A DNA stretch of 64,000 nt from Rhodoferax sp. (GTDB taxonomy: Bacteria > Pseudomonadota > Gammaproteobacteria > Burkholderiales > Burkholderiaceae_C), in contig NZ_JABBPD010000002.1 in assembly GCF_012927445.1 (NCBI RefSeq), positions 1-64,000 on the forward strand, read 5' to 3'. This document shows positions 1 to 11,462 of this stretch, one piece after another. Position numbers and translations under genes: made by a program. The notes below the pieces were generated by a model. It saw only the letters and a list, made by a program, of their open reading frames with translations, made no database searches and was not told where the DNA came from. How positions within the stretch are numbered: position 1 is the stretch's first letter; each line of letters starts with the position of its first letter.

Positions 1-50
1 GCGCCGATGATAGTGCGGATTCCCGTGTGAAAGTAGGTCATCGTCAGGCT
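1..50 (+). rRNA. rrf: 5S rRNA, 3' end (partial)
   Basis: The first 50 bases match the conserved 3' part of betaproteobacterial 5S rRNA (GATAGTGCGGATTCCC, then GTGTGAAAGTAGGTCATCGT and the terminal CAGGC). The gene starts before the window, so this is the end of an rrn operon. An intrinsic terminator follows 11 bases later. Confidence 0.9.
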
Positions 51-60
51 ATTAAACCGG

Positions 61-93
61 AAACGCCCAGTCTAACGACTGGGCGTTTTTTTT
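61..93 (+). terminator. rrn operon terminator
   Basis: An 8-bp stem (CGCCCAGT/ACTGGGCG) with a 6-base loop is followed by a run of eight T. It stands directly behind the 5S rRNA gene and would end the rRNA transcript. Confidence 0.9.
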
Positions 94-250
94 CGTCTGG
101 AGAACCACCATTCTGATCTTGCCTGTTACCTCACGAAGAAATGTTACTCGATAGTTGGTTGACGTTTTTCTGTAAGCACGCGGTGAACTCACATTGAACT
201 GATTTCTCACATATCGCAAGATCGTGTGCACGTAACCAATCGTGCACACC

Positions 251-655
251 ATGCTCAAAGAATCAGACATTGCGACCTATTCAACTCGCCGTACGCACCG
301 AACCTATACGCGCGAGTTCAAAGCCGAACTGGTGGCGGCCTGCCAACAGCCAGGAGTTTCCATTGCGGGATTGGCCAGTAGCCATGCGATGAACGCCAAC
401 GTGCTGCACCGCTGGCTCAAGGAACATGAGCGCAGCGGCTGTCACCAGCTTATCGGACCGGCTCCGTCTGGTGCTCCGGTCGCAACGTCACAGTCCCCTG
501 CGTTCATCCCATTGAAGCTGCCCGCCGTGATGCATGAGCCCAGGCTCCCCGAGCTCAAGGTAGAGCTTCGCAAGGGTGCGCTTTCGATGATCGTCACATG
601 GCCCGTTAGCGCAGTTGCCGAGTTTGCGCAGTGGGCCACGGCGATTCTCAAATGA
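251..655 (+). CDS. tnpA: IS66 TnpA (IS accessory DNA-binding protein)
   Basis: A protein of about 134 residues with the N-terminal helix-turn-helix typical of IS66 Orf1/IS3-type TnpA (residues about 15-60: RTYTREFKAELVAACQQPG, then SIAGLASSHAMNANVLHRW). In IS66 it is needed for transposition together with TnpB and TnpC, but its exact role is unsettled. ATG 251 is preferred; a GTG lies 9 bases upstream at 242. Its stop overlaps the start of tnpB (ATGA at 652), as usual in the family. It appears full length. Confidence 0.88.
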   Translation: MLKESDIATYSTRRTHRTYTREFKAELVAACQQPGVSIAGLASSHAMNANVLHRWLKEHERSGCHQLIGPAPSGAPVATSQSPAFIPLKLPAVMHEPRLPELKVELRKGALSMIVTWPVSAVAEFAQWATAILK

Positions 656-861
656 TCCGCATCGATGCGGTGTGGCTGGCTGTTACTCCCATGGACATGC
701 GCGCCGGAACCGACACCGCATTGGCTCGGGTCGTATCCGTCTTCGGCGCAGCCCATCCCCACACGGCCTACCTCTTTGCCAACAAGCGGGGCAACCGCAT
801 CAAGGTGCTGGTGCATGACGGTTTTGGCATCTGGCTGGCACTGAGACGCTCTCCCATCTGA
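652..861 (+). pseudogene. tnpB: IS66 TnpB, C-terminally truncated
   Basis: The first 63 or so residues are a clear IS66 Orf2/TnpB (MIRIDAVWLAVTPMDMRAGT, YLFANKRGNRIKVLVHDGFG). After FGIWLA the sequence leaves the family and ends within 6 codons, giving 69 residues against the usual 110-120. Immediately after the break the DNA encodes, in another frame, the N-terminal residues of TnpC (LSHLNAEELREMV). The simplest reading is a deletion joining the middle of tnpB to the 5' end of tnpC. Confidence 0.85.
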
Positions 862-881
862 ACGCAGAAGAACTGCGTGAG

Positions 882-2339
882 ATGGTGCAGTCCCTGCGCC
901 AGACGCTCACCTTCAAACAGGTCACCATTGACAAGCTCACGCATGAGAACGCCATCCTCAAGCGCCTGAAGTTCGCCGCCCAATCCGAGCGCTTCAGCGC
1001 CGAGCAAAGAAGCCTGCTGGATGAAACACTGGATGAGGACCTGCAGGCCGTCAACGACGAGATCGAGCAGCTCACCTCGCACGACAAGCCTGCGCGAGTC
1101 AAGGAACAAGCCAAGCGCCAGCCGCTGCCAGCGAACCTGCCCCGAATTGAAATCCGCCACGAACCCGATTCCACCACCTGCACCTGCGGCTGCCAGATGA
1201 AACGCATCGGCGAGGACGTGGCCGAGAAGCTGGATTACGTCCCTGGCGTCTTCAGCGTGGAGCGCCACATCCGTGGCAAATGGGCATGCGCCAAGTGCGA
1301 AACCTTGATCCAGGCCCCGGTTGATGCGCATGTCATCGACAAAGGAATTCCCACCACCGGCCTGCTGGTCCAGGTACTGGTAGCCAAGTTTGCCGACCAC
1401 TTGCCGCTGTACCGGCAGGAGGCCATCTTCGGCCGTGCCGGATTGGCCATTCCCCGCTCCACACTGGGCACTTGGGTGGGAAGCTGCGGCGTACAGTTGC
1501 AAGCGCTGGTGGACGCCCTGAAGGACGACATCCTCACGCACAGCGTGGTGCACGCAGATGAAACCCCGGTACAGATGCTCAGGCCGGGCAGTGGCAAGAC
1601 GCACCGGGCCTACCTGTGGGCCTATGCTGCCGGTGCCTTTGAGGACACCAAGGCCGTGGTCTATGACTTCTGCGAGTCACGTGCCGGGGAGAACGCCAAA
1701 GCCTTCTTGGGAGAATGGCGAGGCAGCCTGGTCTGTGACGACTTCAGTGGCTACAAGCAACTGATGACCCAAGGTGTCACCGAGGTGGGCTGTCTGGCCC
1801 ACGCCCGGCGCAAATTCTTTGACCTGCACGTCAGCAACAAAAGCCAGATCGCCCAAAGTGCACTGGAGCAGATCGGCAGGATCTACGACATCGAGCGGGA
1901 AGTCAAAGAGTTCATCCCCGACGAGCGACGACGAATACGGCAGGAACGATCAAAACCGCTGATTGATGCCTTGCACCAGTGGATGGCGCTCAACCGCCAG
2001 AAGATTACGGATGGCTCTGCTACGGCCAAAGCGCTGGATTACAGCCTGCGGCGTTGGGGTGCGCTCACGCGTTTCGTCGGTGACGGGCAACTGCCCATTG
2101 ACAACAACCACATCGAGAACCAGATTCGACCGATCGCCATCGGACGCAACAACTGGTTGTTTGCCGGATCTCTGCGGGCGGGCAAGCGTGCCGCCGCCGT
2201 GATGAGTCTGATCCAAAGCGCCAAACTCAACGGGCATGACCCGTACGCCTATCTCAAGGATGTTCTGACACGGCTGCCAACGCAACGGGCAAGCCAGATT
2301 CATGAACTGCTGCCGCACCGCTGGCAACCACAAAGCTAG
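882..2339 (+). CDS. tnpC: IS66 family transposase (TnpC)
   Basis: The 485-residue main transposase of the IS66 element. It shows, in order, an N-terminal coiled-coil leader (residues 1-60), a zinc-finger region with CTCGCQ and CAKCE (about 105-145), the DDE catalytic domain (HADETPVQ around residue 225, VCDDFSGYKQL around 287, and the conserved NNHIENQIRP near 405) and the IS66 C-terminal domain. ATG 882 is the first in-frame start. The homologous reading frame extends upstream (LSHLNAEELRE) into the deletion junction, so the native start was probably lost and this protein may lack about ten residues. The catalytic part is intact. Confidence 0.9.
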   Translation: MVQSLRQTLTFKQVTIDKLTHENAILKRLKFAAQSERFSAEQRSLLDETLDEDLQAVNDEIEQLTSHDKPARVKEQAKRQPLPANLPRIEIRHEPDSTTCTCGCQMKRIGEDVAEKLDYVPGVFSVERHIRGKWACAKCETLIQAPVDAHVIDKGIPTTGLLVQVLVAKFADHLPLYRQEAIFGRAGLAIPRSTLGTWVGSCGVQLQALVDALKDDILTHSVVHADETPVQMLRPGSGKTHRAYLWAYAAGAFEDTKAVVYDFCESRAGENAKAFLGEWRGSLVCDDFSGYKQLMTQGVTEVGCLAHARRKFFDLHVSNKSQIAQSALEQIGRIYDIEREVKEFIPDERRRIRQERSKPLIDALHQWMALNRQKITDGSATAKALDYSLRRWGALTRFVGDGQLPIDNNHIENQIRPIAIGRNNWLFAGSLRAGKRAAAVMSLIQSAKLNGHDPYAYLKDVLTRLPTQRASQIHELLPHRWQPQS

Positions 2340-2459
2340 CTCGGTAAAGCAGGACTGCAATGCGCAGTCAATATGGGTTCACCGCGTGCTTACGTTTTTC
2401 TTTTGATTTTCCCTTTTCATAGGCTAAGGCTCGCCAACGGAGCCAGTTCCCGCCTGCAG

Positions 2460-2582
2460 TCAAATCGTTTCTTCATCAGATTTGGGCAGGCTGTCCAAGA
2501 GCATTTCTTTAGCACGCTCAGTTCGCCATGTCTTGACTCGACGTTGTAACGTCCGCAGCCGAGTCTTGCTGGCATACAGGTC
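2460..2582 (-). pseudogene. IS21-like transposase fragment
   Basis: The minus strand reads an open segment of about 40 residues with TRLRTLQRRVKTWR followed by a stop at 2460-2462. This motif is typical of IS21-type transposases. No start or further domains are present. It is a decayed fragment next to the istB-like fragment below. Confidence 0.45.
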
Positions 2583-2586
2583 TGGA

Positions 2587-2715
2587 ATCATCGTGGCTAC
2601 CGGCAAGACGCATTTGGCCACAGCCTTGTGTATCTCAAGCCTGACTCACCAGAGCAAACGCGTGCGGTTCTACTCGACGGTGGATTTGATCAATGCACTC
2701 CTGGAGACCGGAAAT
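2587..2715 (+). pseudogene. istB: IS21-type IstB ATPase fragment
   Basis: A short stretch reads TGKTHLATALCISSL, then KRVRFYSTVDLINALLE. These are the Walker A region and the following helix of IstB, the ATPase helper of IS21 transposition. The upstream part and everything after about 43 codons are missing. The rest of 2716-3050 shows no recognisable gene, although a stretch near 2996-3025 (GGTCAAAATTCAATCGGCGC) resembles IS21-family terminal sequence. Confidence 0.6.
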
Positions 2716-3054
2716 GAGTCTTGCCACTTCCGACGCAGCTCCAATGAAGTCAAGGGGCGCATCAACTCCAGGGAGCAATCCAGAAAGGCAGAAGCTCGCC
2801 AGGGTTCAGAATCGACGGCTGAGACTGAGTAGTTCTGATGCAGGGAAATCAATGGGAAGCTGTTTCGAGCAATGCCTGTACAGTCAGCCCATTGATGATG
2901 AATTCACGCCAGCAGCCAATTCAAAAGGAATCAACGAAACCAGCAAAGAGCTATAGTTATCCAGAGTTGACGTTCAATAAGTCAGCTTTAGCCCCTGGTC
3001 AAAATTCAATCGGCGCCAACACTGATGCCTTCAGGTGGAGTTCAACAGCCTGCC

Positions 3055-3720
3055 TCAGTTGGCTGCTTCCAGCCCGTTCCTGAAGTGCTCCTGCATCCGT
3101 TGCATCGCAAGCGGCGTATCGCGTGCCGAAATGGCCGCCATCAAAGCCTGATGTTCGTTCAATGATTCCTCTATACGGCCCGATTTCAGTAGCGAGTTGT
3201 GGCGGTTCAGCTTCATGACCTTGCGCAGGTCGGCCACCATCTGGTCGCGCCAGCGATTGTTGGCAATTTCCAGCAGCCGCATGTGAAAGCGTTCATTGAT
3301 CTCGAAAAACCGCTCCCGATCCTGCTTGCCAGGCTGGGCAGCGGTTTCCAATTCAGTGTGCAGCGTCTGCAACTCACCGATTTGCGATTCGGTGGCCGTC
3401 GCGGCCACCACGCCTGCTGCGTCCGCCTCCAGAAGGCTGAGCAGGTGGTAGACGTCGCTCAGGTCGCGCTCGGACACCTCGGTCACATAGGCGCCACGCC
3501 GCACCTTCATGGTGACCAGGCCCTCGGTCGCCAGCACTTTAAGTGCTTCCCGCAGGGGTGTTCGGCTGATGCCGTACGCTTCGGCAATTTTCAGTTCGTC
3601 AATCCAGCTGCCGGGTTCCAGTTCCCGATTGAAAATTCGCTGACGCAGCAGCTCTGCAACCTCTTCATAGAGCGCACGGGGAGATAAAGAGAGGGCAACC
3701 ATGTCGCGGATTGTAAGCAA
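3055..3720 (-). CDS. GntR-family (FadR subfamily) transcriptional regulator
   Basis: A 221-residue protein with an N-terminal winged helix-turn-helix (about residues 14-80: LYEEVAELLRQRI, then AEAYGISRTPLREALKVLA) and a C-terminal all-helical FCD ligand-binding domain (about 90-215, with FEINERFHMRLLEIA). The family binds DNA as a dimer and responds to acids or acyl-CoA-type metabolites. It is transcribed away from the methylmalonyl-CoA mutase gene, with an AT-rich gap of about 130 bp between them, so the likely target is the propionate/methylmalonyl operon; the inducer cannot be read from the sequence. Confidence 0.88.
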   Translation of the reverse strand: MLTIRDMVALSLSPRALYEEVAELLRQRIFNRELEPGSWIDELKIAEAYGISRTPLREALKVLATEGLVTMKVRRGAYVTEVSERDLSDVYHLLSLLEADAAGVVAATATESQIGELQTLHTELETAAQPGKQDRERFFEINERFHMRLLEIANNRWRDQMVADLRKVMKLNRHNSLLKSGRIEESLNEHQALMAAISARDTPLAMQRMQEHFRNGLEAAN

Positions 3721-3854
3721 GAAATAATATTTTGAATCAATAATTATAAATAAAGTAAACTACGTTGCTTCATTGATAAAAGCTCGGGACTAGACCTGTC
3801 CGGGGCAGTTCGGTGACAAAATATTTCGTTAATCCATCACGAACGGTAGCCGTC

Positions 3855-6014
3855 ATGACCCAAAATAATCCAGAGTTTCAGACATCCAGCCTTGATGCAT
3901 GGGCCAAGGCCGCCGCCAAGTCCGCACCGGGCGGCAATGTGGATGCGCTCAACTGGCAAACGCCTGACGGCATCACGGTCAAGCCGCTGTATACAGCGGC
4001 CGATACCGAAAACCTGCCTTACGCCAACACTTTGCCTGGTTTTGAGCCCTATTTGCGTGGTCCGCAGGCCACCATGTACGCGGTGCGGCCGTGGACGATT
4101 CGTCAATATGCCGGCTTCTCTACCGCTGAAGAATCCAACGCGTTTTACCGCAAGGCCTTGGCGGCCGGCGGGCAGGGCGTCAGTGTGGCGTTTGACTTGG
4201 CCACGCACCGCGGCTACGACAGTGATCATCCGCGTGTGACGGGCGACGTTGGCAAAGCCGGCGTGGCCATTGACTCGGTGGAAGACATGAAGATCTTGTT
4301 CAACGAAATTCCGTTGGATAAAGTCAGCGTCTCCATGACCATGAACGGTGCCGTGCTGCCGGTGTTGGCCGGCTATGTGATTGCCGCTGAAGAACAGGGC
4401 GTGAGCCAGGACAAGCTCTCCGGAACGATTCAGAACGACATTCTGAAAGAGTTCATGGTGCGCAACACCTACATTTACCCGCCTGCACCCAGCATGCGCA
4501 TCATCGGCGACATCATCGAGTACACGGCCCAAAATATGCCGAAGTTCAACTCGATTTCCATCAGCGGCTACCACATGCAGGAAGCGGGCGCCAACCAGGC
4601 GCTGGAGCTGGCCTTCACGCTGGCTGACGGCAAGGAATATGTCAAGACCGCCATCGCCAAGGGCATGGATGTGGATCAATTTGCCGGACGCCTCAGCTTT
4701 TTCTGGGCCATCGGCATGAACTTCTACCTGGAAGTGGCCAAGATGCGGGCGGCGCGCCTGCTGTGGTGCCGCATCATGAAGAGTTTTGACGCGAAGAACC
4801 CCAAGTCCCTGATGTTGCGCACCCATTGCCAGACTTCTGGCTGGTCGTTGACCGAGCAAGATCCGTACAACAACGTGGTGCGCACCACGATTGAAGCCAT
4901 GGCGGCGGTGTTCGGCGGCACCCAGTCGTTGCATACCAACAGTTTTGACGAAGCCATTGCGCTGCCGACCGAGTTCAGTTCGCGCATTGCCCGCAACACC
5001 CAGCTCATCATCCAGGAAGAAACCCACATCACCAATGTGATCGACCCGTGGGCGGGGTCCTACATGATGGAAAAGCTGACGCAAGACATGGCCGATGCAG
5101 CCTGGAAGATCATTGAAGAAGTCGAAGCCATGGGCGGCATGACCAAAGCCGTGGACAGTGGCTGGGCCAAGCTGAAGATTGAAGCGGCGGCCGCTGAGAA
5201 GCAGGCCCGTATTGACAGTGGCAAAGACGTGATCGTCGGTGTCAATAAATACAAGCTCAAGACCGAAGATGCGATTGAAACTCGCGACATTGACAACGTG
5301 GCGGTGCGTGATGCACAGATTGCCCGTTTGAATAATATCAAGAAAAATCGCGATGTAACCCTCGTCAATGCTGCGTTGGCTGATATTACTTTTGCAGCAG
5401 AGACCAGCACTGGCAACTTACTGGATCTGACGATCAAAGCCATGCGTCTGCGCGCCACCGTGGGTGAGGTGAGCGATGCCATGGAAACTGTTTACGGGCG
5501 CCATCGCGCCGATACCCAAAAGGTGACTGGCGTGTATGCAGCAGCTTATGACTCCGCGGAAGGCTGGGATGCCCTCAAAGCCGAAATCAATGCTTTTGCC
5601 GAAGTCGAGGGTCGTCGCCCCCGGGTGATGATTTCCAAGCTCGGGCAGGATGGCCATGACCGTGGCGCCAAAGTAGTCGCCACCGCCTTTGCCGACCTCG
5701 GGTTTGACGTCGATATGGGGCCGCTGTTCCAGACCCCCGAAGAATGTGCCCGCCAGGCCATTGAAAACGACGTCCATGCGGTGGGCGTCTCCACCCTGGC
5801 TGCTGGTCACAAAACCCTGGTGCCCGCCATCATTGCCGAGCTGAGAAAGCAGGGCGCTGACGACATCATCGTGTTCGTGGGGGGCGTGATTCCACGGCAG
5901 GACTACGACATGTTGTACGAGGCAGGGGTCAAAGGCATTTATGGCCCCGGAACGCCGATTCCCGCCAGTGCGAAAGACGTGCTGGAGCAAATCAAGAAGG
6001 CACTGGCCAAGTAA
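3855..6014 (+). CDS. mcm: methylmalonyl-CoA mutase (single chain)
   Basis: Interconverts methylmalonyl-CoA and succinyl-CoA using adenosylcobalamin. The 719-residue protein carries the TIM-barrel substrate domain (about 40-560, including [20 protein letters not shown] and [16 protein letters not shown]) fused to the C-terminal B12-binding domain, whose base-off motif GQDGHDRG lies near residue 600. ATG 3855 gives the usual N-terminus; a GTG at 3813 would add 14 residues. It leads a plus-strand run with meaB, pccB and pccA that forms a complete route from propionyl-CoA to succinyl-CoA. The divergent GntR gene is the likely regulator. Confidence 0.95.
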   Translation: MTQNNPEFQTSSLDAWAKAAAKSAPGGNVDALNWQTPDGITVKPLYTAADTENLPYANTLPGFEPYLRGPQATMYAVRPWTIRQYAGFSTAEESNAFYRKALAAGGQGVSVAFDLATHRGYDSDHPRVTGDVGKAGVAIDSVEDMKILFNEIPLDKVSVSMTMNGAVLPVLAGYVIAAEEQGVSQDKLSGTIQNDILKEFMVRNTYIYPPAPSMRIIGDIIEYTAQNMPKFNSISISGYHMQEAGANQALELAFTLADGKEYVKTAIAKGMDVDQFAGRLSFFWAIGMNFYLEVAKMRAARLLWCRIMKSFDAKNPKSLMLRTHCQTSGWSLTEQDPYNNVVRTTIEAMAAVFGGTQSLHTNSFDEAIALPTEFSSRIARNTQLIIQEETHITNVIDPWAGSYMMEKLTQDMADAAWKIIEEVEAMGGMTKAVDSGWAKLKIEAAAAEKQARIDSGKDVIVGVNKYKLKTEDAIETRDIDNVAVRDAQIARLNNIKKNRDVTLVNAALADITFAAETSTGNLLDLTIKAMRLRATVGEVSDAMETVYGRHRADTQKVTGVYAAAYDSAEGWDALKAEINAFAEVEGRRPRVMISKLGQDGHDRGAKVVATAFADLGFDVDMGPLFQTPEECARQAIENDVHAVGVSTLAAGHKTLVPAIIAELRKQGADDIIVFVGGVIPRQDYDMLYEAGVKGIYGPGTPIPASAKDVLEQIKKALAK

Positions 6015-6038
6015 GCGATTGGGGTCAGCTCTCAATTC

Positions 6039-7082
6039 ATGACCATGATGCCAACGCAGACCACCACGGCAGAGCGAAAAGGGGCTTTGGCCCCGATTTC
6101 CGTTGCTGCGATCGTGACTACAAGTGGCAGTGCCCAGCGCCGTGCCATCGCCAAGGCCATAACCCTGCTGGAGTCCACCCGTGCGGATCACCGGGTGCAG
6201 GCGGATGAACTCTTGACCGCCTTGCTGCGGCATACCGGAAAAGCTTTCCGGTTGGGCATCAGCGGTGTGCCGGGTGTCGGCAAATCCACCTTCATTGAAG
6301 TGCTGGGCTTGTACCTGATCGACCAGGGCCACCGCGTGGCGGTGCTCACCATCGACCCGTCTTCCACCGTGTCGGGCGGCTCGATCCTGGGCGACAAGAC
6401 GCGGATGGAAAAGCTTTCGATACACGAGAACGCCTACATCCGTCCCAGTCCCAGCAGCGGCACCTTGGGTGGTGTGGCCGAGAAAACGCGGGAAGCCATG
6501 CTGGTCTGTGAGGCCGCAGGCTATGACATCGTGATCGTTGAGACGGTCGGCGTGGGCCAAAGCGAAACCGCGGTGGCCAACATGACCGACATGTTTGTGC
6601 TGATGCAATTGCCCAATGCCGGTGACGATCTGCAGGCCATTAAAAAAGGCGTGATGGAGTTGGCCGATCTGGTGGTCATCAACAAGGCCGATATTGATGC
6701 GCTTGCGGCGCAGCGGGCGCAGTTGCAAATCACGGCCGCCATGCAGTTGCTCGGCATGTTCGGCAGCCACGATGAAAAAAACTGGCATCCCAAAGCATTG
6801 CTGCTCAGCGCTCTGAACGGGCAGGGCGTCGATAAATTTTGGGCGGCCGTCAATGAATTTAAAACGCTGCAAACCGCCAACGGCAAGTTGGCGGCTCGCC
6901 GCCAGCAACAGTCGCTGGCCTGGATGTGGGAGCGGATTGATACCGGTTTGAAGCAGGCGTTTCGTCAGCATCCGCAGGTGCAACAGCTGCTACCGCAGCT
7001 CACCCAGGAGGTTCTTCAGGGCCGAATGGCGGCCTCTACTGCAGCACGAAATATGCTTCTAGCCCATATGAATAGGGCGTAA
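6039..7082 (+). CDS. meaB: MeaB, methylmalonyl-CoA mutase-associated GTPase
   Basis: A 347-residue G3E-type GTPase that guards cofactor loading and protects the mutase. The P-loop GVPGVGKST is near residue 78, the following DPSS and GDKTRM segments match the MeaB/ArgK family, and the base-recognition motif NKAD is near residue 214. It begins 25 bp after mcm, so the two are probably cotranscribed. Two nearby ATGs (6039, 6045) are possible starts. The first 40 residues are less conserved than the GTPase core. Confidence 0.93.
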   Translation: MTMMPTQTTTAERKGALAPISVAAIVTTSGSAQRRAIAKAITLLESTRADHRVQADELLTALLRHTGKAFRLGISGVPGVGKSTFIEVLGLYLIDQGHRVAVLTIDPSSTVSGGSILGDKTRMEKLSIHENAYIRPSPSSGTLGGVAEKTREAMLVCEAAGYDIVIVETVGVGQSETAVANMTDMFVLMQLPNAGDDLQAIKKGVMELADLVVINKADIDALAAQRAQLQITAAMQLLGMFGSHDEKNWHPKALLLSALNGQGVDKFWAAVNEFKTLQTANGKLAARRQQQSLAWMWERIDTGLKQAFRQHPQVQQLLPQLTQEVLQGRMAASTAARNMLLAHMNRA

Positions 7083-7085
7083 GTA

Positions 7086-7104
7086 GCTATAAAAATAATA
7101 GCTT
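7086..7104. repeat. short AT-rich hairpin repeat, half copy (R1)
   Basis: Between meaB and pccB the sequence contains AGCTAT and ATAGCT around a 7-base A/T loop. It matches the AT-rich arm of the longer repeats at 17106-17175 and 18039-18104. Confidence 0.45.
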
Positions 7105-7147
7105 TTTAATGTTAGAGACGATCAGGACTTCGTAAAGAGAGAAAACC

Positions 7148-8680
<1,533 letters not shown>

Positions 8681-8697
8681 AAAAACAAACCCTGTCG

Positions 8698-8744
8698 TTG
8701 CGGGCTGGACCCGCAATTCATGGATGCCGGCACAAATCCGGCAT
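8698..8744. repeat. REP-like double hairpin
   Basis: Two adjacent perfect hairpins: TTGCGGG/CCCGCAA (8698-8716, 5-base loop) and ATGCCGG/CCGGCAT (8724-8744, 7-base loop). The pattern is that of the widespread bacterial REP-like repeat (…GGATGCCGG…CCGGCATGAC). Between pccB and pccA it may stabilise the upstream mRNA or adjust subunit ratio. Confidence 0.7.
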
Positions 8745-8763
8745 GACAAATCTGGAGTACCTC

Positions 8764-10818
8764 ATGTTTACCAAAATACTGATTGCTAACCGCGGCGAGA
8801 TCGCCTGCCGGGTGATCAAGACGGCCCAAAAAATGGGCATTAAAACCGTGGCGGTGTATTCCGACGCCGATCGGGACGCCCGCCATGTGATGATGGCCGA
8901 TGAGGCCGTCAACATTGGCCCGGCGCCGAGCCGGGAAAGTTATTTGCTGGCCGACAAAATCATCGCCGCCTGCAAACAAACTGGCGCGCAGGCGGTGCAC
9001 CCCGGCTATGGCTTTTTGAGCGAGAACGCCGGCTTTGCCAAGCGCGTGGAAGAAGAGGGCATTGTCTTCATCGGCCCCAAGCACCATTCCATTGCCGCCA
9101 TGGGCGACAAGATTGAATCGAAAAAATTGGCCGGTGCGGCCGGTGTGAACTGCATCCCGGGCGTCAATGATGCGATTGAAACGCCGGAGCGTGCGGTAGA
9201 AATTGCCCAGAGCATTGGCTATCCGGTCATGATCAAGGCCAGCGCCGGCGGCGGCGGCAAAGGGCTGCGCGTCGCCTTCAACGACAAAGAGGCTTTTGAA
9301 GGCTTCACCAGTTGCCGCAATGAGGCTCGCAACAGCTTCGGTGATGACCGTGTGTTCATCGAAAAATTCGTCGAAGAACCACGCCACATCGAAATCCAGC
9401 TGGTGGGCGACAGTTTTGGCAATGTGATTTACCTGAATGAGCGTGAGTGCTCGATTCAGCGTCGTCACCAAAAGGTGATCGAAGAAGCGCCGTCACCCTT
9501 CATCAGTGAAGCCACCCGCAAAGCCATGGGCGAGCAGGCGGTGCAGTTGGCCAAGGCCGTGAACTACCAAAGCGCGGGCACGGTCGAGTTCGTGGTCGGC
9601 AAGGACCAGAGCTTTTACTTCCTGGAGATGAATACCCGTCTGCAGGTGGAGCATCCCGTGACCGAGTGCATCACCGGCCTCGATCTGGTGGAGTTGATGA
9701 TTCGCGTGGCTGCCGGCGAGAAACTGCCGTTGACGCAGGCCGAGGTCAAGCGCGAGGGTTGGGCCATCGAGTGCCGTATCAATGCCGAAGACCCGTTTCG
9801 CAACTTCTTGCCGTCCACCGGCCGCCTGGTGCGCTTCCAGCCACCAACAGAGACCATGTTCGCAGCCGACACCAGTCAGTGGCAGGGCGTTCGGGTCGAT
9901 ACCGGGGTGCAGGACGGTGGCGAGATTCCGATGTTTTACGACTCGATGATTGCCAAGCTGATCGTGCACGGCAAAGACCGGCTGGATGCCATCGCCAAGA
10001 TGCGTGAAGCGCTCAATGGCTTTGTGATCCGCGGCATCAGCAGCAATATCCCGTTTCAGGCCGCGTTGCTGGCACACCCGCGCTTTGTGGCGGGTGATTT
10101 CAACACCGGCTTCATTGCCGAGAATTATTCTCAGGGTTTCCGGGCCGAAGACGTGCCGCATGACGATGCCGACCTGCTGATCGCACTGGCCGCCTTTGTC
10201 AACCGCAAGTACCGCAACCGCGCCACCCATATCAGCGGCCAGATGGAGGGCCATGAAGTTGAAGTGGGTGAGGAGTTTGTGGTGGTGACCCTGGGCCAAA
10301 AAGGCCAGACGACGCCAACCCCGGTCACTGTGACCGATTTTGAGAAGAAAACGGGCTCCAGCCTTGTCACCGTGGGCGCAAGCAGCTACAAAATATGTAG
10401 CAATTACCGCTTGGGCGAAGTGCGCATCAGCGGCACTTTCAATGGTGAGCCGTTTACGGCGCAGGTTGAGCGTGGCGGTCTGGCGAGCAAGAATCCGCTG
10501 GCCATCCGGGTCTCCCACAACGGGACGCAGATTGACACGCTGGTGCTTTCCACACGGGCCGCTGCACTGTACGAACTGATGCCTTACAAGGCGCCGCCGG
10601 ACATGAGCCGCTTTGTGCTGTCACCCATGCCCGGGCTGCTGGTGGAAGTCGCGGTCGAACCCGGCCAAAAAGTGCAGGCCGGTGAACGCGTCGCGGTGAT
10701 TGAAGCCATGAAAATGGAAAATGTGCTGTTTGCCGCCGCCGACGGTGTGGTCAAGTCAATTGTCGCGCGCAAGGGCGAGTCCATGGCCGTTGACCAGGTG
10801 ATCGTCGAGTTCGTTTGA
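8764..10818 (+). CDS. pccA: propionyl-CoA carboxylase alpha subunit (biotin carboxylase/carrier)
   Basis: Carboxylates biotin with ATP and bicarbonate for PccB. The 684-residue chain has the biotin carboxylase N-domain ([16 protein letters not shown] at the start), ATP-grasp domain ([10 protein letters not shown] near residue 158, [14 protein letters not shown] near 290), a PccA-type linker domain, and a C-terminal biotinyl domain with EAMKMEN (biotinyl lysine near residue 650). ATG 8764 matches the family start exactly. A small hairpin repeat (10385-10401) is embedded in the linker-domain coding region. Confidence 0.95.
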   Translation: MFTKILIANRGEIACRVIKTAQKMGIKTVAVYSDADRDARHVMMADEAVNIGPAPSRESYLLADKIIAACKQTGAQAVHPGYGFLSENAGFAKRVEEEGIVFIGPKHHSIAAMGDKIESKKLAGAAGVNCIPGVNDAIETPERAVEIAQSIGYPVMIKASAGGGGKGLRVAFNDKEAFEGFTSCRNEARNSFGDDRVFIEKFVEEPRHIEIQLVGDSFGNVIYLNERECSIQRRHQKVIEEAPSPFISEATRKAMGEQAVQLAKAVNYQSAGTVEFVVGKDQSFYFLEMNTRLQVEHPVTECITGLDLVELMIRVAAGEKLPLTQAEVKREGWAIECRINAEDPFRNFLPSTGRLVRFQPPTETMFAADTSQWQGVRVDTGVQDGGEIPMFYDSMIAKLIVHGKDRLDAIAKMREALNGFVIRGISSNIPFQAALLAHPRFVAGDFNTGFIAENYSQGFRAEDVPHDDADLLIALAAFVNRKYRNRATHISGQMEGHEVEVGEEFVVVTLGQKGQTTPTPVTVTDFEKKTGSSLVTVGASSYKICSNYRLGEVRISGTFNGEPFTAQVERGGLASKNPLAIRVSHNGTQIDTLVLSTRAAALYELMPYKAPPDMSRFVLSPMPGLLVEVAVEPGQKVQAGERVAVIEAMKMENVLFAAADGVVKSIVARKGESMAVDQVIVEFV
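10381..10420. repeat. candidate hairpin repeat inside pccA (R2)
   Basis: GCTACA-AAATA-TGTAGC forms a perfect 6-bp stem at 10385-10401, followed by CCGCTTGGGCGAAG. Its layout resembles the AT-rich hairpin plus GC-rich arm of the repeats at 17106 and 18039. It is in frame within the variable linker region of PccA. The match is partial. Confidence 0.35.
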
Positions 10819-10823
10819 TGACC

Positions 10824-10855
10824 GGGGCCTCGCTCCAGGCGAGGCCCCTTATTTA
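10824..10855 (+). terminator. hairpin after pccA
   Basis: A perfect 9-bp stem (GGGGCCTCG/CGAGGCCCC) with a 7-base loop is followed by TTATTT. It lies right after the pccA stop and before the epimerase-like gene, so it may be a partial terminator separating them. Confidence 0.65.
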
Positions 10856-10886
10856 CCCCCCAATGCGAACCCGAGGAGACCTGCGC

Positions 10887-11372
10887 ATGACTTCACCTGT
10901 AACGATACAACGCCCCTTCAAAGTGCTGGGCATCCAGCAAATCGCCATCGGCGGCACCGATAAAACCCGCCTGCAAAAGCTCTGGGTCGAGATGCTGGGG
11001 CTGGAAGTGACCGGCACCTTTCGCAGCGAGCGTGAAAACGTGGATGAAGACATCTGCGCCATGGGCAGCGGCCCATTCAAGGTGGAGGTCGACCTGATGC
11101 AGCCGGTGGACATCGACAAAAAGCCAGCGGTGCACACCACGCCCCTCAATCACGTCGGCCTGTGGATCGACGATCTGCCGCTCGCCGTGGCGTGGTTGAC
11201 GGCCAAGGGCGTGCGTTTTGCCCCGGGTGGCATCCGCAAGGGCGCAGCCGGTTATGACATCTGTTTTCTGCATCCCAAGGCAAATGAAGAGTTCCCCATC
11301 GCGGGCGAAGGCGTGCTGATTGAGCTGGTGCAAGCACCGCCAGAGGTCGTTCGCGCACTGACTGTTTACTAG
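10887..11372 (+). CDS. VOC-family protein, probable methylmalonyl-CoA epimerase
   Basis: A 161-residue protein of the vicinal oxygen chelate fold with two beta-alpha-beta-beta-beta modules (about 8-80 and 85-155). Position behind pccA fits methylmalonyl-CoA epimerase, the step between PccAB and the mutase. Likely metal ligands are the His of [10 protein letters not shown], a Gln/Glu in the EVDLMQP strand and the Glu in LIELVQAP. The usual first-strand His is replaced by Gln ([11 protein letters not shown]). ATG 10887 is preferred because GAGGAG lies about 10 bases upstream; an earlier start at 10815 overlaps pccA and the terminator-like hairpin. Another lyase or dioxygenase-like role is possible. 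Confidence 0.7.
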   Translation: MTSPVTIQRPFKVLGIQQIAIGGTDKTRLQKLWVEMLGLEVTGTFRSERENVDEDICAMGSGPFKVEVDLMQPVDIDKKPAVHTTPLNHVGLWIDDLPLAVAWLTAKGVRFAPGGIRKGAAGYDICFLHPKANEEFPIAGEGVLIELVQAPPEVVRALTVY

Positions 11373-11462
11373 TGCCGTAAGTCTGGGGTAATCCTGGGCT
11401 TTTTGCAGTGAAAAGAGGTGTCTAATGGCGCCGGGTTAAATTAAAGCCGGAGAACGCTGTTC

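Larger units (their letters stand above)
172..2393 (+). mobile_element. IS66-family insertion sequence, internally deleted
   Basis: The element is bounded by inverted repeats starting GTAAGCACGCGGTGAAC (172 onwards, and inverted up to 2393). Both ends are flanked by the same 8 bases, GTTTTTCT (164-171 and 2394-2401), the target duplication size known for IS66. It carries tnpA, a shortened tnpB and tnpC in the usual order. At 2,222 bp it is shorter than the roughly 2.5 kb usual for the family, which fits the deletion seen at the tnpB/tnpC junction. The clean duplication suggests a fairly recent insertion just downstream of the rRNA terminator. Confidence 0.93.

Noticed and set aside
3837..5084. 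415-codon minus-strand frame inside mcm
   Set aside because: A shadow of the mutase gene caused by GC-rich codons; His/Gly-rich composition and no homology. The same applies to long antisense frames in meaB, pccA, uvrB, iscS, hscA and the FAD hydroxylase genes.
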